Source: Caprimulgus europaeus
Lineage: Eukaryota; Chordata; Aves; Caprimulgiformes; Caprimulgidae
Length of the DNA: 64,000 bases
Direction of reading: 5' to 3'
Assembly (NCBI GenBank): GCA_907165065.1
Contig: OU015525.1
Span: 47,541,037-47,605,036, forward strand
Position 1 is the first letter of the stretch. Every line of letters begins with the position of its first letter. The notes beneath the pieces were generated by a model. It did no database searches, was not told the origin of the DNA, and saw only the letters and a list, made by a program, of their open reading frames with translations. This document shows positions 38,001 through 49,418 of this stretch, one piece after another. Position numbers and translations under genes: made by a program.

Positions 38001-41000
38001 GAGCGTTGAATATTTGCACAGCAGAACCTAGACAAGCTGTGAATTAACTGTTGCATACTGCTAAAATCTGGAGAAGTTCTTCCATTAGAACAAAAACTCC
38101 CAGTAATCTCTTTTCACATGTCCATGGTTTGGCAGCAATGTAGTAAGTGACAGGTATCATAGAACTTGTCTTAGAGAAAAAGCTCTAAAGAAACACTAGT
38201 CAAAAATTTTGTCTTTTAAATAATCTATTCATATACTCATACAAAAGCCATACATGGTCATATACCTTCCTTTATTCTGAGGGCAACCTAAGGAGTGGTA
38301 AGTACGCATTACAGCAGCATTGACAGCATTACCATGGTTGTCATGCTTCTCTAAGTTAATTATAAAAGTATCAAGACACCTAGTGTCCCAACAACACTGG
38401 CATGTTATCTACACACATTGCAGACTAGCAGGACAATGCTTACTAGCCCAGAAGACACAAGCCAAATGCTCTCTTTCAGGTTAAAGGTGAATCATAATAT
38501 TTATTACCTCTTACAATTCATTGCACTTATACCAGCTAACAAAAACCCTATTTATTCCAGGCTGAATTCTTTTTCTTTGGCATAGTAAGGGGGAAAAAGG
38601 TTTCATAGTCAATTATTTGATTTTAATAAAATAGCATCTCTCAGTGCAGAAGTGTTTCTGCATATGTAACATTGTCAAGACTGATATTAGAAGGTTTCCT
38701 ACAGCTTTGGTGCTGAAAAGTTTGAAAAAAGGTATGAAAAAAGCTTAGAAGAGCAGCAAAGGTAATGGAGAAAATGGAGAAAAAAATGCCTCTGAGTGAG
38801 AGGATGATCTTTATTTCATCAAAAGGAAGAACACATCACTCACATTGCATGTATATTTTGCTTATGTTCTCCACAGGGATAAAAAATCTAAAATGGAAGT
38901 CTAATCTCATAGAGAAAGTCATTGCTGGAAGCCTCTGGAAAGTAAATCTAGGCTACTTTGAATTTAAATTAAACATATTTTGTTTTTAAACAGTGATAAA
39001 ACCATGAAAATACACTACCTAAAAATATTTCCTAGGTGTAGAGTTTCCATCATGTGATATCTTCTAACATATAGTAGATAGCCATATATTAGTCAAATAT
39101 GAGTAATTTGCATGGAGAAAAATAAATGGATGAAGCTCTATGCCATGGGTCATGCAGAAGTTCCCAGTAGATGCGGTTGTATCATTCTGCACTTGAAATC
39201 CATTAAGTTTCTGCGGATTCACCAGTTTTAAATCATGTGAGTTAGAGTAATAGGCAGAATAATATAGCCAGGATTTTAGGAAACAGACATCCATCTGAGT
39301 GCCAAAGGGATATGGGAGCTTAGTGCCCTTCAGATATACTTTAAAATCCTGTCAATACTATTAAGAGTTTGAACTGCTTTGATTTATGGTTGTAAAATGT
39401 TGGTGGAATGTTTCCGAAGATTTAAATTGTTGAAGTTCCTGAATTCTGTTGCACAGGCCATTAATTCAAACACCTTTCACCTGAAAACACCAAGGTCCAG
39501 TCAGTTTAGAACAAGAGGTCAGATGAGTGTATTGATATAAATTTTGTTTTTCACCAAATATTTGTGCACAGTACACTGGCAACAAACACCTAAGCAGAAA
39601 AGGACAGCCTATGAGAGAGGAAGCATGACTGGATTTTGCAGATGTGCTGTAGATCTGTCTTATTTACCACTGGGAATATTTATTTACACAAAACTACTCA
39701 ATGGTTAGAAAGGATGTAACCATTCAAAAGACCTTTTCACTGTATGGCAGGCTCCACTGTTTAACTTACACAAGACTTGTAATTCACTAGACACAGTACT
39801 CAAATAAACATTACCCTCTTTAAAAATATATATATTTATACTAATATTTCTAAGGAAAATAATGGAACATGAATTTAAAAAAAAAATCAGTCTTGGCTTA
39901 ATTTGAAATAAGAGTCAGTTCCTTTCTAAAGATCCACAAAAATACATATACAGTATCATGAATGCTTTCAAGTGTCTCCTCCAAAATTGAGCAATGAAAA
40001 TCCTTTTCTTGTTTTTTGTTGGACTGTTGTGGGGTTTTGTTTTGGTTTTTAATTTGACCTTTGTTGTAGAATATTCTGCATTCCAGGTGCAGTAAAGCTG
40101 TCATAGCTACTGATTTTGCTCTCAGTCAGACTAGTCTATGCCAAATAATTGTGACCACAGGAGCTGACCCTGAAATATTCCCTAAATGTTTAGCTGAGAA
40201 GAATGGGACTGTTCTTCAAACTCCTTTCAGGTTCTTAGTTGGAAAATTTTCTCTTATTATTAAGCAAGATAAATTAGACCTTTTTAATTTCCAAACTGCT
40301 GCAGTTGCATCAGAGTCAGGAAGCTGACCTTCAACTCTGTTGTCTCAGTGCTACACTCCCTTGTGCAGGGGGAACACCTTCACAGCAACAGCCCTGGACC
40401 TACTGTACCTCTGATTAACTGTGTGTATTGGCCTCCATCCTCTCTCCCTCTGCAGTTCCATCCTTGGAGAAAGTGATGCTCTGTCCACTTTACATGCTTT
40501 TGGAGTGGGCATTGCTGAAGTTACAACGCAATGGCGCTATGCTTAGCTGTGTGCACATGTGTGTGCATGTGCACAGCAAAAAGAACACAGGGAAAGAGGG
40601 AGTTAGTTGCAGAAAGCTTTAACTTGCTTTCATCTATGTCTCTTCTACATTGATATTCTTCCTATTATTTAACTCTAGAATTTTAAACAATATATTTGGA
40701 GCTTGCTGAACCATAGGCATTTTTGCTTTTTTATTCTGTGTTTTCATGGCAGCAAAACACTAGGATGCAGGTGGTGCCACAGTGGAGTACTAAGTAATGT
40801 AAAGTGCATAAATAAAAATTATTGAAGAGCGCTGAGGACCTGAAGTAGGTCTCATGGTTACTCTGGTTAAAAACTTAAACTTGTAAGCATCCACAACGTT
40901 ATGGGATTACAGGTCATGCCCTGAAAAGAAAATTGGGAAATAATTTAATTCAAACCCACTGCTTGTATCTATTCCAATTCACGTTGCACTTCCTCATAAA

Positions 41001-42715
41001 AAGAAAACACTTTCAAGCAGAAAGCTTGAGGAAAGTATTGTTCTTTTCAAGACCAACAAATAGCTACTCTAAAAAAAAGTTGTTACTTGCATAGTTGCTC
41101 CTTTTCTACCTCTAATATTAGTGGTAATCACTTACATTGGTATTTGCTTTTAACAGACAGATCCAGGTTGACTTCATTGTTTTACAGAGCCTTTTTTCCA
41201 CTTGAGTGGTAATGACATTATATAAATTCTTGATTACATTTTCTTGCTTTTTGGCATTATGTTCTGTATTTGTCATTTGTATACATACATATGTAAACAG
41301 CTTCATGGCAAATTCTACTTGCTGACTCACCTTGAGTGACCCATAATGTATCTGATTGCAGGATATGGTACTATTTGGAAAGACATATGAATTTAATGCA
41401 TCCACTTGTCCCAGAAATTATTACAGCCTTTAGGGAAAAAAAAAGATAGTAGGGAATATGAGTTTGGAGTTGAAATGAAAATATAGGAAGAAGGCAATCA
41501 AAAAGATGAATAATAAGACACATTACTCTGAAAAACTCAACTACACCAACTCTGAAAAATACACTTATTGATTAAAGTAATAGAACTGGCAAATATTTCT
41601 TTTTTTTCCTATAGATAAATGGACACTTGCGTTACATGTGTACTTCCCTGGGCAGCTTTGAACTGCCAAGGAACAGAGAGCTGTTGAGCATCAGAATGCT
41701 GCTTCAATGAAATTCCATGGCTGTGGTTCATCACAAGCTTATATGGTCATTTATACTTGTGTGAAACAGAAGTAAAATACTACAGGTCAGCAGAGGACCA
41801 GGTACTACCAGCCAGTAGTGAGAGGAAAAACAAGTTATTGGTAAGGTTCCTGTTTGAAATATGGTCTGGGAAGGACATGTCTTGGTTTACAGTCTCAGAC
41901 ACAGATACATTCTCAGCTATTCAAAACTTACTCCTCTTTCAGCTGCTACTTCCAGAAGTGATGGTTTCTCAGGCAAATGAGTCCTTGAAATACTCAGAAT
42001 CCCAGACTGTCATCTGTCCTTTGTGGCTGATGACAGAATTATCCAGCATCAGTTGTGACAGCAACTATCTCTCATGCCTTAGACTGTGAATTTGCTGTTT
42101 AGAAAATACTCTGCTTTACATGTGTTTCTGGAAAATGCAATGACTTCATTAGAAACACTACCTTCTTCAAGTTTCTCCCCCCCGACCCCAAGTGATCAGA
42201 AAGCTAACAAAGAAACTAAATCTTCCTGTACCCACCAGCAAACATCATAAATTCCCTCCTGGCTAAGTTTTATATCTGGCTAAGTTTCACGTAACTAATT
42301 TTACAACCCCATGATTTATTAATTTGTTTCCATTTGAACTTACATACACAGGGGTGTGTCCACTTGGCAAAACAAGAGGCTTCTCTTTTGAAACCTGTAG
42401 GATCAAAATGAACAAATTTAACAAGACGAGAACTTGGTCTTTGCAGGCAACTTTTTGTTCATTAAATATACCTGAGATTTTTTTAGAGGTCTAACTGGGG
42501 TACTTGAAATTAAGTGGTGAGTGTGGTGGAACTTATTTTTCAGAATGCCTGGCTCTGTTCAACATCAGATCTTCTATGGAGCAGATTGAAATGGGAAGAG
42601 GAACAGTGAAAGACTCTTGCCTTTCCTTATTTTGTGTGAAATCCAAAAATTTAAATTACACATTCCCAGGTTTCAGTAAAATATTGAGTTTTATGAAGGA
42701 AAGTGTCACTATGGT
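35009..42715. other. AT-rich non-coding DNA, no gene seen
   Basis: About 7.7 kb with only short chance frames. A pyrimidine tract ending in CTGCAG near 40440-40456 resembles a splice acceptor, but the frame after it is not recognisable. Confidence 0.4.
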
Positions 42716-42830
42716 ATTTCTGGTTGTTTATTTTTGTTGTTTTGCTTTTTTTTGTTTCACTGTGGGTTTTTTTAACCAGAGCAAGGGTTAAAAAAAAAAG
42801 AGAAAACAACCCAAAAAACTTGAAAACAAA
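42716..42830. repeat. Imperfect T-rich/A-rich fold-back
   Basis: A perfect 11-bp inverted pair (42767-42777 with 42786-42796) lies inside a longer imperfect pairing of a T/G-rich left half with an A/C-rich right half (for example GTTGTTTTGC against GAGAAAACAAC). Low complexity makes the pairing partly trivial. Confidence 0.55.
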
Positions 42831-45327
42831 CAAAAAAACCCTGAAAAAAACCCCACCACCAAACGTAGTAATACCACCCTGTTTTACTCCTATTCTGAAA
42901 TAATAATAGGGTGTTAGAAACCTACCTGAAAATACAAACTTTTATTACTCTTACAGAGTTCTGCAAAATGTCATCTACCTCTGTTCTTAATATCTTTGTA
43001 AATTTGTTAGCAGGGACAGTATACAATCATATATCAGTAAGAAATGAATGGCATCCTAGTTCTGCCCTGCTATCACAGTACTTAACAAGATTGATGCCTT
43101 AATGAACCAGTGTCCTTAGAAACCAAACCTAAGTTACCGAGACAGAAAATTGGCAAGAAAAAGATGTATTGTTTTTTATTATTTTTCAGTTACTTGACGT
43201 TATAATATCTCGTGTCAGAGACATGCTGGCCATGCACAACTTAAGTTCTTTGGACCATTCAAGTGTACTAGCTACCCGGAGCCACTAGTCTGAAGAAACA
43301 TCATTCAAGAAAAGGGCAAATCAACAACATACAATGGGTGAGAAGCTACAGATATCCATTAGTGTCACATCTGTATTTGATCATTATATATATTCTGACT
43401 ATAAAAATAATTTCATGATACTGGGATTATTCTTTTGAGTGTTTATTGTACAAGAAGAGCTTGACTTTCTTTAATTTATGGAGTTGTCTTGGCAGTTCTG
43501 AGCCTTCTGACTCTAGTTACCAGATTTACATTATTTGGGTATTCTAAATTTTATATGGTAAAAAAAAAAAAAAAAAAAAAAAAAGAGCAAACAAAGATAA
43601 GTTCTAATAAAATGGGATTGCAGGGTTGGTTTTTTTTTGTTTTTTTTTTTTTTTCCCATGTCTTCTCTCATTGGTTATTTTTTATATTTAACTTCAGAAA
43701 ACAGACCTGGGACATTTCCGTATGGAGAAAAAGTATATGCATTATAAACTTAAAGGTTGTATCTGTACCTTTAACTGAGGTATAAGAGCATAGCTCTAAT
43801 GGCTCTGTCCCACCTTGTTCTCATTATTGCACATGTGAACATATCTCTTATAGATCAAATCAGCAAAATATCTTTGGGACACAGTAATGCAGCTTATTCT
43901 CTTGTTACATCAGATTTGATTTGTTTGCTATAGATGCTGGCTGTTACATGTCAGCATCTCATTACATTCTCTCTGACTTGGTATGATTATTTTAGTGCCT
44001 TCATCACTGTCCTAGTAATTGATCCACCCTGGTTATTTTGGTGTAAAAACCTGTAAGTTTACATTTGCTACTAAACTATTAAACAACAAAAAAAAAAAAA
44101 AAAAAAAAAGAGAGAGAGAAAAAAAAAGCTGTAAAGGAAGAGTCATTTTCTGGGCACCTTACTGATTTCAATTGGTAAATACATAAAGCATTTGCAAAGT
44201 ACAGAAATGCTTCATCAATTTTTTTGAGACACTGACAGAATTACATTGCCAGTTTTCATTTTTTTCATATTACTGTATCTTTTCCGTGGTCTATGGCATA
44301 TGTATATGTTATCAGGACTAATGGATGCATTTATGAGCATAATTGTATGCATCTTTTAGTAACTGGGGAAAAATGCATAGTAAAATCTGAAATACAAATA
44401 TTCCATTATATACTGCTGTGACGACGAGTCTTCTTGTTCATTTAGCATAGGAATGGCATTCCTGTCTATTCTAGCTCAACAGTGACTGTCAGCAAAAGGT
44501 AAACTGTGTCTAATCTCAGTTTCAAAATAGCCTGCATATATTCTGTATGGAAATCAGTAAACTAACCTCTTAGGTTTTGCTAAAAATATCATTCCATATT
44601 ATTGAACCTTAACTATTCCTACATTTTTCATTCTGAATACAAATACATTTGCCACTAAAACCACTCAAACTTTACATTTTACATATATAAAAGCTTTGGT
44701 TTGGAATTCATCTCCCAGTGTGATATTCATCTTTCCCATTATTCAAAGCAATATATGGTGAGTTAGGGTTTTGGGGTTTTTGGTTGGGTTTTTTTAGTAT
44801 ATTATAAAAAAATAGATATATATCCAAAATATTATGACTGATAAGCAACTGTTATGTCTGATGAAAAATCTCAACTTATTCAATTTGACTTCCCTTGATT
44901 GAAAAAGAGACAATTACATCTACTACACATCCATAACATTGAAACAAACAGTCCACAGTTGCAAACACTGAAAAGACACCTAGAAATTATTAGCAAAGGT
45001 GTACAGCCACTCCGTGCTCCTGCATGCAGACTGCGCAGCAGGAAGGTATATGAGCTGTTTCTTCCCAGGAATTCACAGTTCACAGGACAACCTCCCCAGA
45101 ACATGCAGCTCAGATAAACAGGAGATCACACTTTGATTACTTCATTTTATAATCAGAATGAATACATGCAGGCAGACTGTAGCTGACAGACTCTGTGAGA
45201 GATGACTTGCATGTGACTGAAGTTTCCTTTTGTCTTTTTAGGCTTCTGAACTTTATTCCCAGTGCTGTGAGACATGGACCTACTGGAGAGAGTCTACACA
45301 GTTCTACATGGAGTCTGCAAAGACATG
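42831..45327. other. AT-rich non-coding DNA with long A and T runs
   Basis: A25 at 43560-43584, an interrupted T-rich run at 43629-43655, and A22 at 44088-44109 followed by GAGAGAGAG. No gene or LINE body is attached to these runs. A 98-codon frame at 43489-43785 exists only because of the homopolymers. Confidence 0.5.
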
Positions 45328-45740
45328 TCATAGAATCATAGAATCATAGAATGGTTTGGGCTGGAAGGGACCTTAAAGATCATCTAGTTCCAACCTCCCT
45401 AAGGACACCTTCCTTAAGGTGTCCTCCTTAAGGACACCTTCCACTAAACCAGGTTTCTCAAAGCCTCATCCAACCTGGCCTTAAACACTTCCAGGGAGGG
45501 GGCATCTACAACTTCTCTGGGCAACCTGTTCCAGTGTCTCACCACCCTCACAGTGAAGAATTTCTTCCCAATATCTAATCTAAACCTACCCTCTTTCAGC
45601 TTAAAGCCATTTCCCCTTGTCCTGTCATTAACTGCCCTTATGAAAAGTCCTTCCCCAGCTTTTTTTAGGCCCCCTTCAGGTATTGGAAGGCCACTTCAAG
45701 ATCTCTCCGAAGCCATCTCTTCTCCAGAAGCAGATTCCTT
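45328..45740 (-). mobile_element. CR1 LINE 3' end with internal fold-back
   Basis: Minus orientation. The left end shows three TCATAGAA repeats, the reverse complement of the CR1 tail, then GGTTTGGGCTGGAAGGGACCTT. The ORF2 C-terminus follows, read leftward (FQYLKGA to the stop region). The 3' UTR stem is replaced by a three-arm repeat at 45401-45440, described separately. CR1 similarity fades near 45740. Confidence 0.93.
45401..45440. repeat. Triple fold-back inside CR1 3' UTR
   Basis: AGGACACCTT at 45402-45411, its reverse complement AAGGTGTCCT at 45416-45425, and AGGACACCTT again at 45431-45440. An ordinary CR1 has a single copy of this motif here. The arrangement is what a double template switch would leave. 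Confidence 0.85.
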
Positions 45741-45989
45741 ATATACACTTGCACCATTCCTGAGAGCAATTCTATAGAGCACCTCACCCAGCCCTGGGTC
45801 TCTCCCCCAGCCCAGCTCTGCTGCCCAAATGTGGCCCCTGAGCTTGGGCCCCTGAGTGTTCTCATTTCTAGATGGTCTGCAGGACAAATCTGAATGGAAG
45901 CTTCACTCCCTTGCAAGGAGTATGTTCTGTCTCTGTCCACACTAGATCATTCCTTGGTCACAAATTACCACTGCTGAGCAGTTACAATT
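45741..45989. other. GC-richer unassigned spacer between CR1 and LTR fragment
   Basis: Around 250 bp, notably richer in CCC and GGG than the flanks (for example 45785-45860). It could be a degraded 5' part of the LTR that ends at 46131, or an older repeat. I could not align it to either. Confidence 0.4.
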
Positions 45990-46131
45990 AGAATGTCCCC
46001 TTCAGCCCACAAGTCTTCTCTCCTCCTCTGGTTCCTCCTGTTTTGTCCCCCTTCTAACGCCAACAGAAGGGATGGGGGTGGGTGAGCAGCTGTGCAGGTA
46101 CTTGGCTGTGAGCTGAGGCCAATCCACCACA
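45990..46131 (+). mobile_element. Degraded LTR 3' (U5) fragment, avian ERVL-like
   Basis: Ends in CCAATCCACCACA and contains CAGCCCACAAG...GGGTGGGTGAGCAGCTG...GTACTTGGCTG in the same order as the U5 ends of the two solo LTRs further right. It is more diverged than they are. Its 5' boundary is uncertain, and no retroviral internal sequence follows. It is part of a cluster of three related LTR ends within 3.6 kb. Confidence 0.6.
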
Positions 46132-46969
46132 TGCATTGCAAGCCGTTATTGCTTGCCAAGTGTGCATTGTTTTGGAGAAATGGATTCATTGTTTAGTAAT
46201 CATGAACTCCCCAGTTTAGACATGCTGATGCCCATCTTTTTAGAAGGTGAGAAGGATATGAGTACAAAGGAGTGCAACTCTGACTTTCTCATGTGCATGC
46301 TTCAGAAACAGAATGAAACATGTTCCCAAGAGGAATTTCTTACAGCATCTTGTCTTTCCTTTTCAACAAGACATAGCAAAGACATTACTTACAGCATACA
46401 GTAATCTATAATATGAACAGCTGTCAGTGCATTAAAAATAGTTTAAGCAATTTCCTTTAGATGTTAAGATTTATAAGGATAAGACATTGAGTATGGGAAG
46501 AATTACACAACGGGAGCAAAAGCAAAACACTCACTCTGACTCCATAAAATCAGGAATCCTGAAAGAACATTTTGTCTGTAAAGCATTTAGGATCTTGATT
46601 AAAGCCATTGTTTACAGCCTAGCAAAGATACCATTATACTAGCAAGGCCAGTTTCACTATTAAGCTCATCAGCAAAATATGACCAGCAGGGACATTTTAA
46701 AAGGGCTCTTCAGTTATATCCTAAAGTAGTTTCAGTATCTATAGTTTAAAAATTTGACCAAGAATGTATAAAAATCAAACCCCATATTTCATGCTGATGT
46801 GTTTCAGTGCATTACTGTCAGACTTTATAGATGAAAGGAATAGCCCCTTTGTGCAAAGACAATAACTATGAGAAGGTTTAGGGTATAATAAAAGAAGGTT
46901 TGGGAAACAGTTATGAAATACTGGGTTTATCCAGTAAATATGAACGCAAGTTAGGTCTGTGAAGTACTT
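46132..46969. other. Non-coding DNA after the LTR fragment
   Basis: No retroviral primer-binding site or gag/pol similarity was seen, so there is no provirus body here. A small inverted pair GCAAGC/GCTTGC lies near 46138-46161. Confidence 0.45.
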
Positions 46970-47200
46970 GTGATTAGCACTGCTGTTCTTTCTAGTCTAT
47001 TAAAGATTAGCTTAGCTGGCCATCAGATAGACTATGGTTACTCCCTCCTTGAAATCCTCCACTGGCTCCTCAGCAAATTATCTCACAATTCCTTGTCCTT
47101 ACTTCAAGGTCTTGTGATGAAATTTAGGTTTCAGGCTACATTTCATGTCCGTTTCTGCCACCAAGATCATCTACTTTGTGTATGAATTAGGTCATCTTCA
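46970..47200 (+). mobile_element. Possible ancient LINE relic (L2/CR1 type)
   Basis: The plus-strand frame reads SLLEILHWLLSKL followed by a Leu-rich stretch. This resembles the LHWLP... motif common to many L2-type ORF2 proteins. The nucleotide string CCTCCACTGGCTCCTCA...CCTTGTCCTTAC also resembles a dispersed amniote repeat. It is too diverged to classify by eye. Confidence 0.35.
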
Positions 47201-47820
47201 ATAGCCAGTTCTTAGACTACACACTTTGAACTGGACACCCTTCTAGTATCAGTCTGAATATTAAATCCATGCTTTACTTCTAGACTTAAATTTACTTGAA
47301 GTATAAGGATGTATTAACCTGAAGAATATTTGTATTAATGCTGGATGACTAGTACTTATATTGCTCATTATCTGGGGTTTTTCCCCACCATTTTAGTGTC
47401 AAAAACAAATAGGAGAAAAAAAAAAAAGGAAAACAAAACCCAAAACAAAAGAACAAACAAAATTAACAAAAAAACCCAAATGAAACCAAGAAAATAGATA
47501 ATTTAGGTTAATATAGATTTATTTTCTCCTATTTTTCTCTGGATTTAACATATAATAAGAAAGCTCAGAAGAGAAAAAAATGCTAATTGTAGGTTGCTTT
47601 TACTTTTTTGGATTATAAAGTTAATTTTCTAACCGAAAGGTAGTTTTTGAACAAAGGACAATTCTGTACCAGGGATATCTCTGAATGAATTTCCAGAGAA
47701 AGTCTGACCATACCAATGCAGTATTCCTTCTTCAGGGCTTATATATCCTGCAAAGCTAATTGATCTGCGTGGATATAGCTTCCAGTGTAAGTGTTTACTG
47801 GCATATTGCTATTGCAGTGC
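47201..47820. other. AT-rich non-coding DNA with A/C-rich tract
   Basis: An A-rich tract with CCC interruptions runs from about 47399 to 47490. I see no gene. Confidence 0.5.
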
Positions 47821-48015
47821 ACTATTGTGGGGGGTTGACCTTGCCTGAATTCCAGGTACCCACTAAGCTACTCTATCAATCACCCCCCTCCTCAGCAGAA
47901 TGGGGAGGGAAGAAAATGAGATGGAACAAAAAAACCCCAAACTTGTGGGTTGAGACAAAAGGAATTTAGTAGAAGCAAAGCAAAGCTGCACGTGCAGAAG
48001 CAAAATAACAAAATA

Positions 48016-48021
48016 TTTATT
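48016..48021 (-). terminator. LTR polyadenylation signal AATAAA
   Basis: The minus strand reads GAGAATAAATAT, about 115 bp downstream of the TATA-like box, as expected for the R region of an LTR. Confidence 0.5.
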
Positions 48022-48135
48022 CTCTCTTTCACATCAGCAGGTGATGTTGGGCCACTTCCCGGTTCATAGGCATTGCAATTCCCAGAGGACAAGCGGAAAT
48101 AATGGATGCTTCTCCTTCCCCCTCTGTTCCCCTTG

Positions 48136-48143
48136 CTTTTATT
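48136..48143 (-). promoter_or_regulatory. TATA-like box of the minus-strand LTR
   Basis: On the minus strand this reads AATAAAAG, upstream of the LTR's AATAAA signal. It fits the expected U3/R layout but is inferred from position only. Confidence 0.35.
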
Positions 48144-48420
48144 TCTGAGCAGACGTTATCTGTTATGGAATATCCCTTTGGTCAGTTTGGGTCAGCTGTC
48201 CTGGCTGTGCCCCCTCCCCAAGACCTTCCCCACCCTTTGCCTACAGGGCGGGGAGTGGAATGTTGGAGAGCCAGCCTTGATGCTGTGCGAGCACTGCTCA
48301 GCAGTAACCAAAACACTGGTGTGTTATCAACAGCTTTCTAGCTACTAATACAAAACATGGCTCTATGAGGGCTGCTCTGGGGAAAATTAACTCCATCCCA
48401 GTCAGACCCAATACAACTAT

Positions 48421-48676
48421 AGAGTATAGCTATACTTAAAAAGTCTGGATGTGTAACTTTTAAAAATCTATGAAATTAAATGTTTGCACACTTCAGAATT
48501 TCTGTCAACTCAATTTTCTTGCAGTTGAAAATTTTCACATAATCACTAAATAAATTTTTGTTCAGGCCAAAATTCTGTTTTAAAATTAATAAACTATGCA
48601 TCAGAATAGATGTGTATGGCTTTTCTATGTGCATAAGGAGTCCAACAAGTCATCCTTCCTCTTCTTGAGGAACATG
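48421..48676. other. Spacer between the two solo LTRs
   Basis: About 255 bp of AT-rich DNA without an element I recognise. Confidence 0.5.
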
Positions 48677-48825
48677 TGTCTATTGGGTTTGCGTGGCAAG
48701 GGTTTGGTAGGGGGGGGGGGAACGTCATGGGGGTGGCTTCTGTGAGAGAAGCTGCCAGAAGCTGCCATGTCCAACCTGACACAGCCAATGCCAGTTGGCT
48801 ACAAGAACGGACCCGCTGCTGGCCA

Positions 48826-48867
48826 AGCCAATCAGTAACATCTGACCCGAGCCAATCAGTAACATCT
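48826..48867 (+). promoter_or_regulatory. Duplicated CCAAT-box segment in LTR U3
   Basis: The 18-mer AGCCAATCAGTAACATCT occurs at 48826-48843 and 48850-48867 (24-bp period). Each copy holds a CCAAT box, and a third CCAAT lies at 48785-48789. The TATA-like stretch follows some 10-20 bp downstream of the second copy. Confidence 0.7.
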
Positions 48868-49070
48868 CTGTGATAACATAATTAAGAAAAAAAAAGGGAA
48901 GAGAAGAAAAAAAAAAGCTGAACACTTTGCAGCTGCAGAGAGAGGAGTGAGAAGATGTAAGAGAAACAACTCCACAGACACCAAGGTCAGTGAAGAAGGA
49001 GGGGGAGAAGGTGGTCCAGGCGCCGGAGCAGAGATTCCCCTGCAACTTGTGATGAAGACAGGAGCAGTCT

Positions 49071-49205
49071 GTTCCTGAGGGACTGCACCCCATGGAATAG
49101 ACCCATACTAAAGTAGTTCTTGAAGAACTGTCAGTCATGGGAAGGACTCAAGTTGGAGAAGTTCGTGGAGGATTGTCTCCTGTGAGAGGGACCCTACACT
49201 GGTGC
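49071..49205 (+). repeat. Three 45-bp tandem units inside the LTR
   Basis: Units start at 49071 (GTTCCTGAGG), 49116 (GTTCTTGAAG) and 49161 (GTTCGTGGAG). Each continues with a TG-containing stretch, a CATGG/GTGAG block and a GACCC-like block. The units are diverged from one another but the 45-bp spacing is exact. Confidence 0.75.
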
Positions 49206-49412
49206 TGGGGAAGGAGTCCTCCCCCTGAGGAGGAAGAAGCAGCAGAAACAACGTGTGATGAACTGACCCCAACCCCATTCCGTCTTCCCTTTGTGCCACT
49301 GGGGGGAGGAGGTGGAAATAGGGAAAGAAATTAAGCCCAGGAAGTAGGGAGGGATGGGGGAGGTGTTTTAAGATTTGGTTTTACTTCTCATTATCCTCTG
49401 ATTTTGATTGGT

Positions 49413-49418
49413 AATAAA
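49413..49418 (+). terminator. LTR polyadenylation signal AATAAA
   Basis: GGTAATAAATTAA, followed by a T-rich run and the U5 region. This is the expected position of the LTR poly(A) signal. Confidence 0.55.

Larger units (their letters stand above)
47821..48420 (-). mobile_element. Solo LTR, avian ERVL-like, with 5-bp target-site duplication
   Basis: The LTR occupies 47826-48415 in minus orientation (590 bp). Read on its own strand it begins TGTATTGGGTCTGACTGGG and ends GGTCAACCCCCCACA, so TG...CA termini are intact. It is flanked by an exact 5-bp duplication, ACTAT at 47821-47825 and at 48416-48420. Five bp is the size usual for ERVL (class III) and some other integrases. No internal retroviral genes adjoin it, so it is a solo LTR left by recombination between the two LTRs of a provirus. 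Open frames across it on either strand are fortuitous. Family membership is from remembered LTR architecture. Confidence 0.9.

Noticed and set aside
40428..40622. Candidate exon after a CTCCCTCTGCAG acceptor-like site
   Set aside because: The peptide has no recognisable similarity, most of its end comes from a TGTGTGCATGTGCA low-complexity stretch, and no matching donor stands out.
45665..45940. 91-codon minus-strand frame joined to CR1 ORF2
   Set aside because: Only the last ~25 residues are CR1. The rest is unrelated flanking sequence that happens to be open in frame.
46132..47825. Possible provirus body between the LTR fragment and the inverted solo LTR
   Set aside because: The two LTRs are in opposite orientation and there is no primer-binding site, gag, protease, RT or integrase similarity between them.
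48102..48348. Overlapping 79-80-codon plus-strand frames
   Set aside because: Antisense to the U3 part of the minus-strand solo LTR, which is GC-rich and so has few stops.
48725..49138. 137-codon minus-strand open frame
   Set aside because: It is antisense to the plus-strand solo LTR and follows its tandem repeats. No protein similarity is seen.
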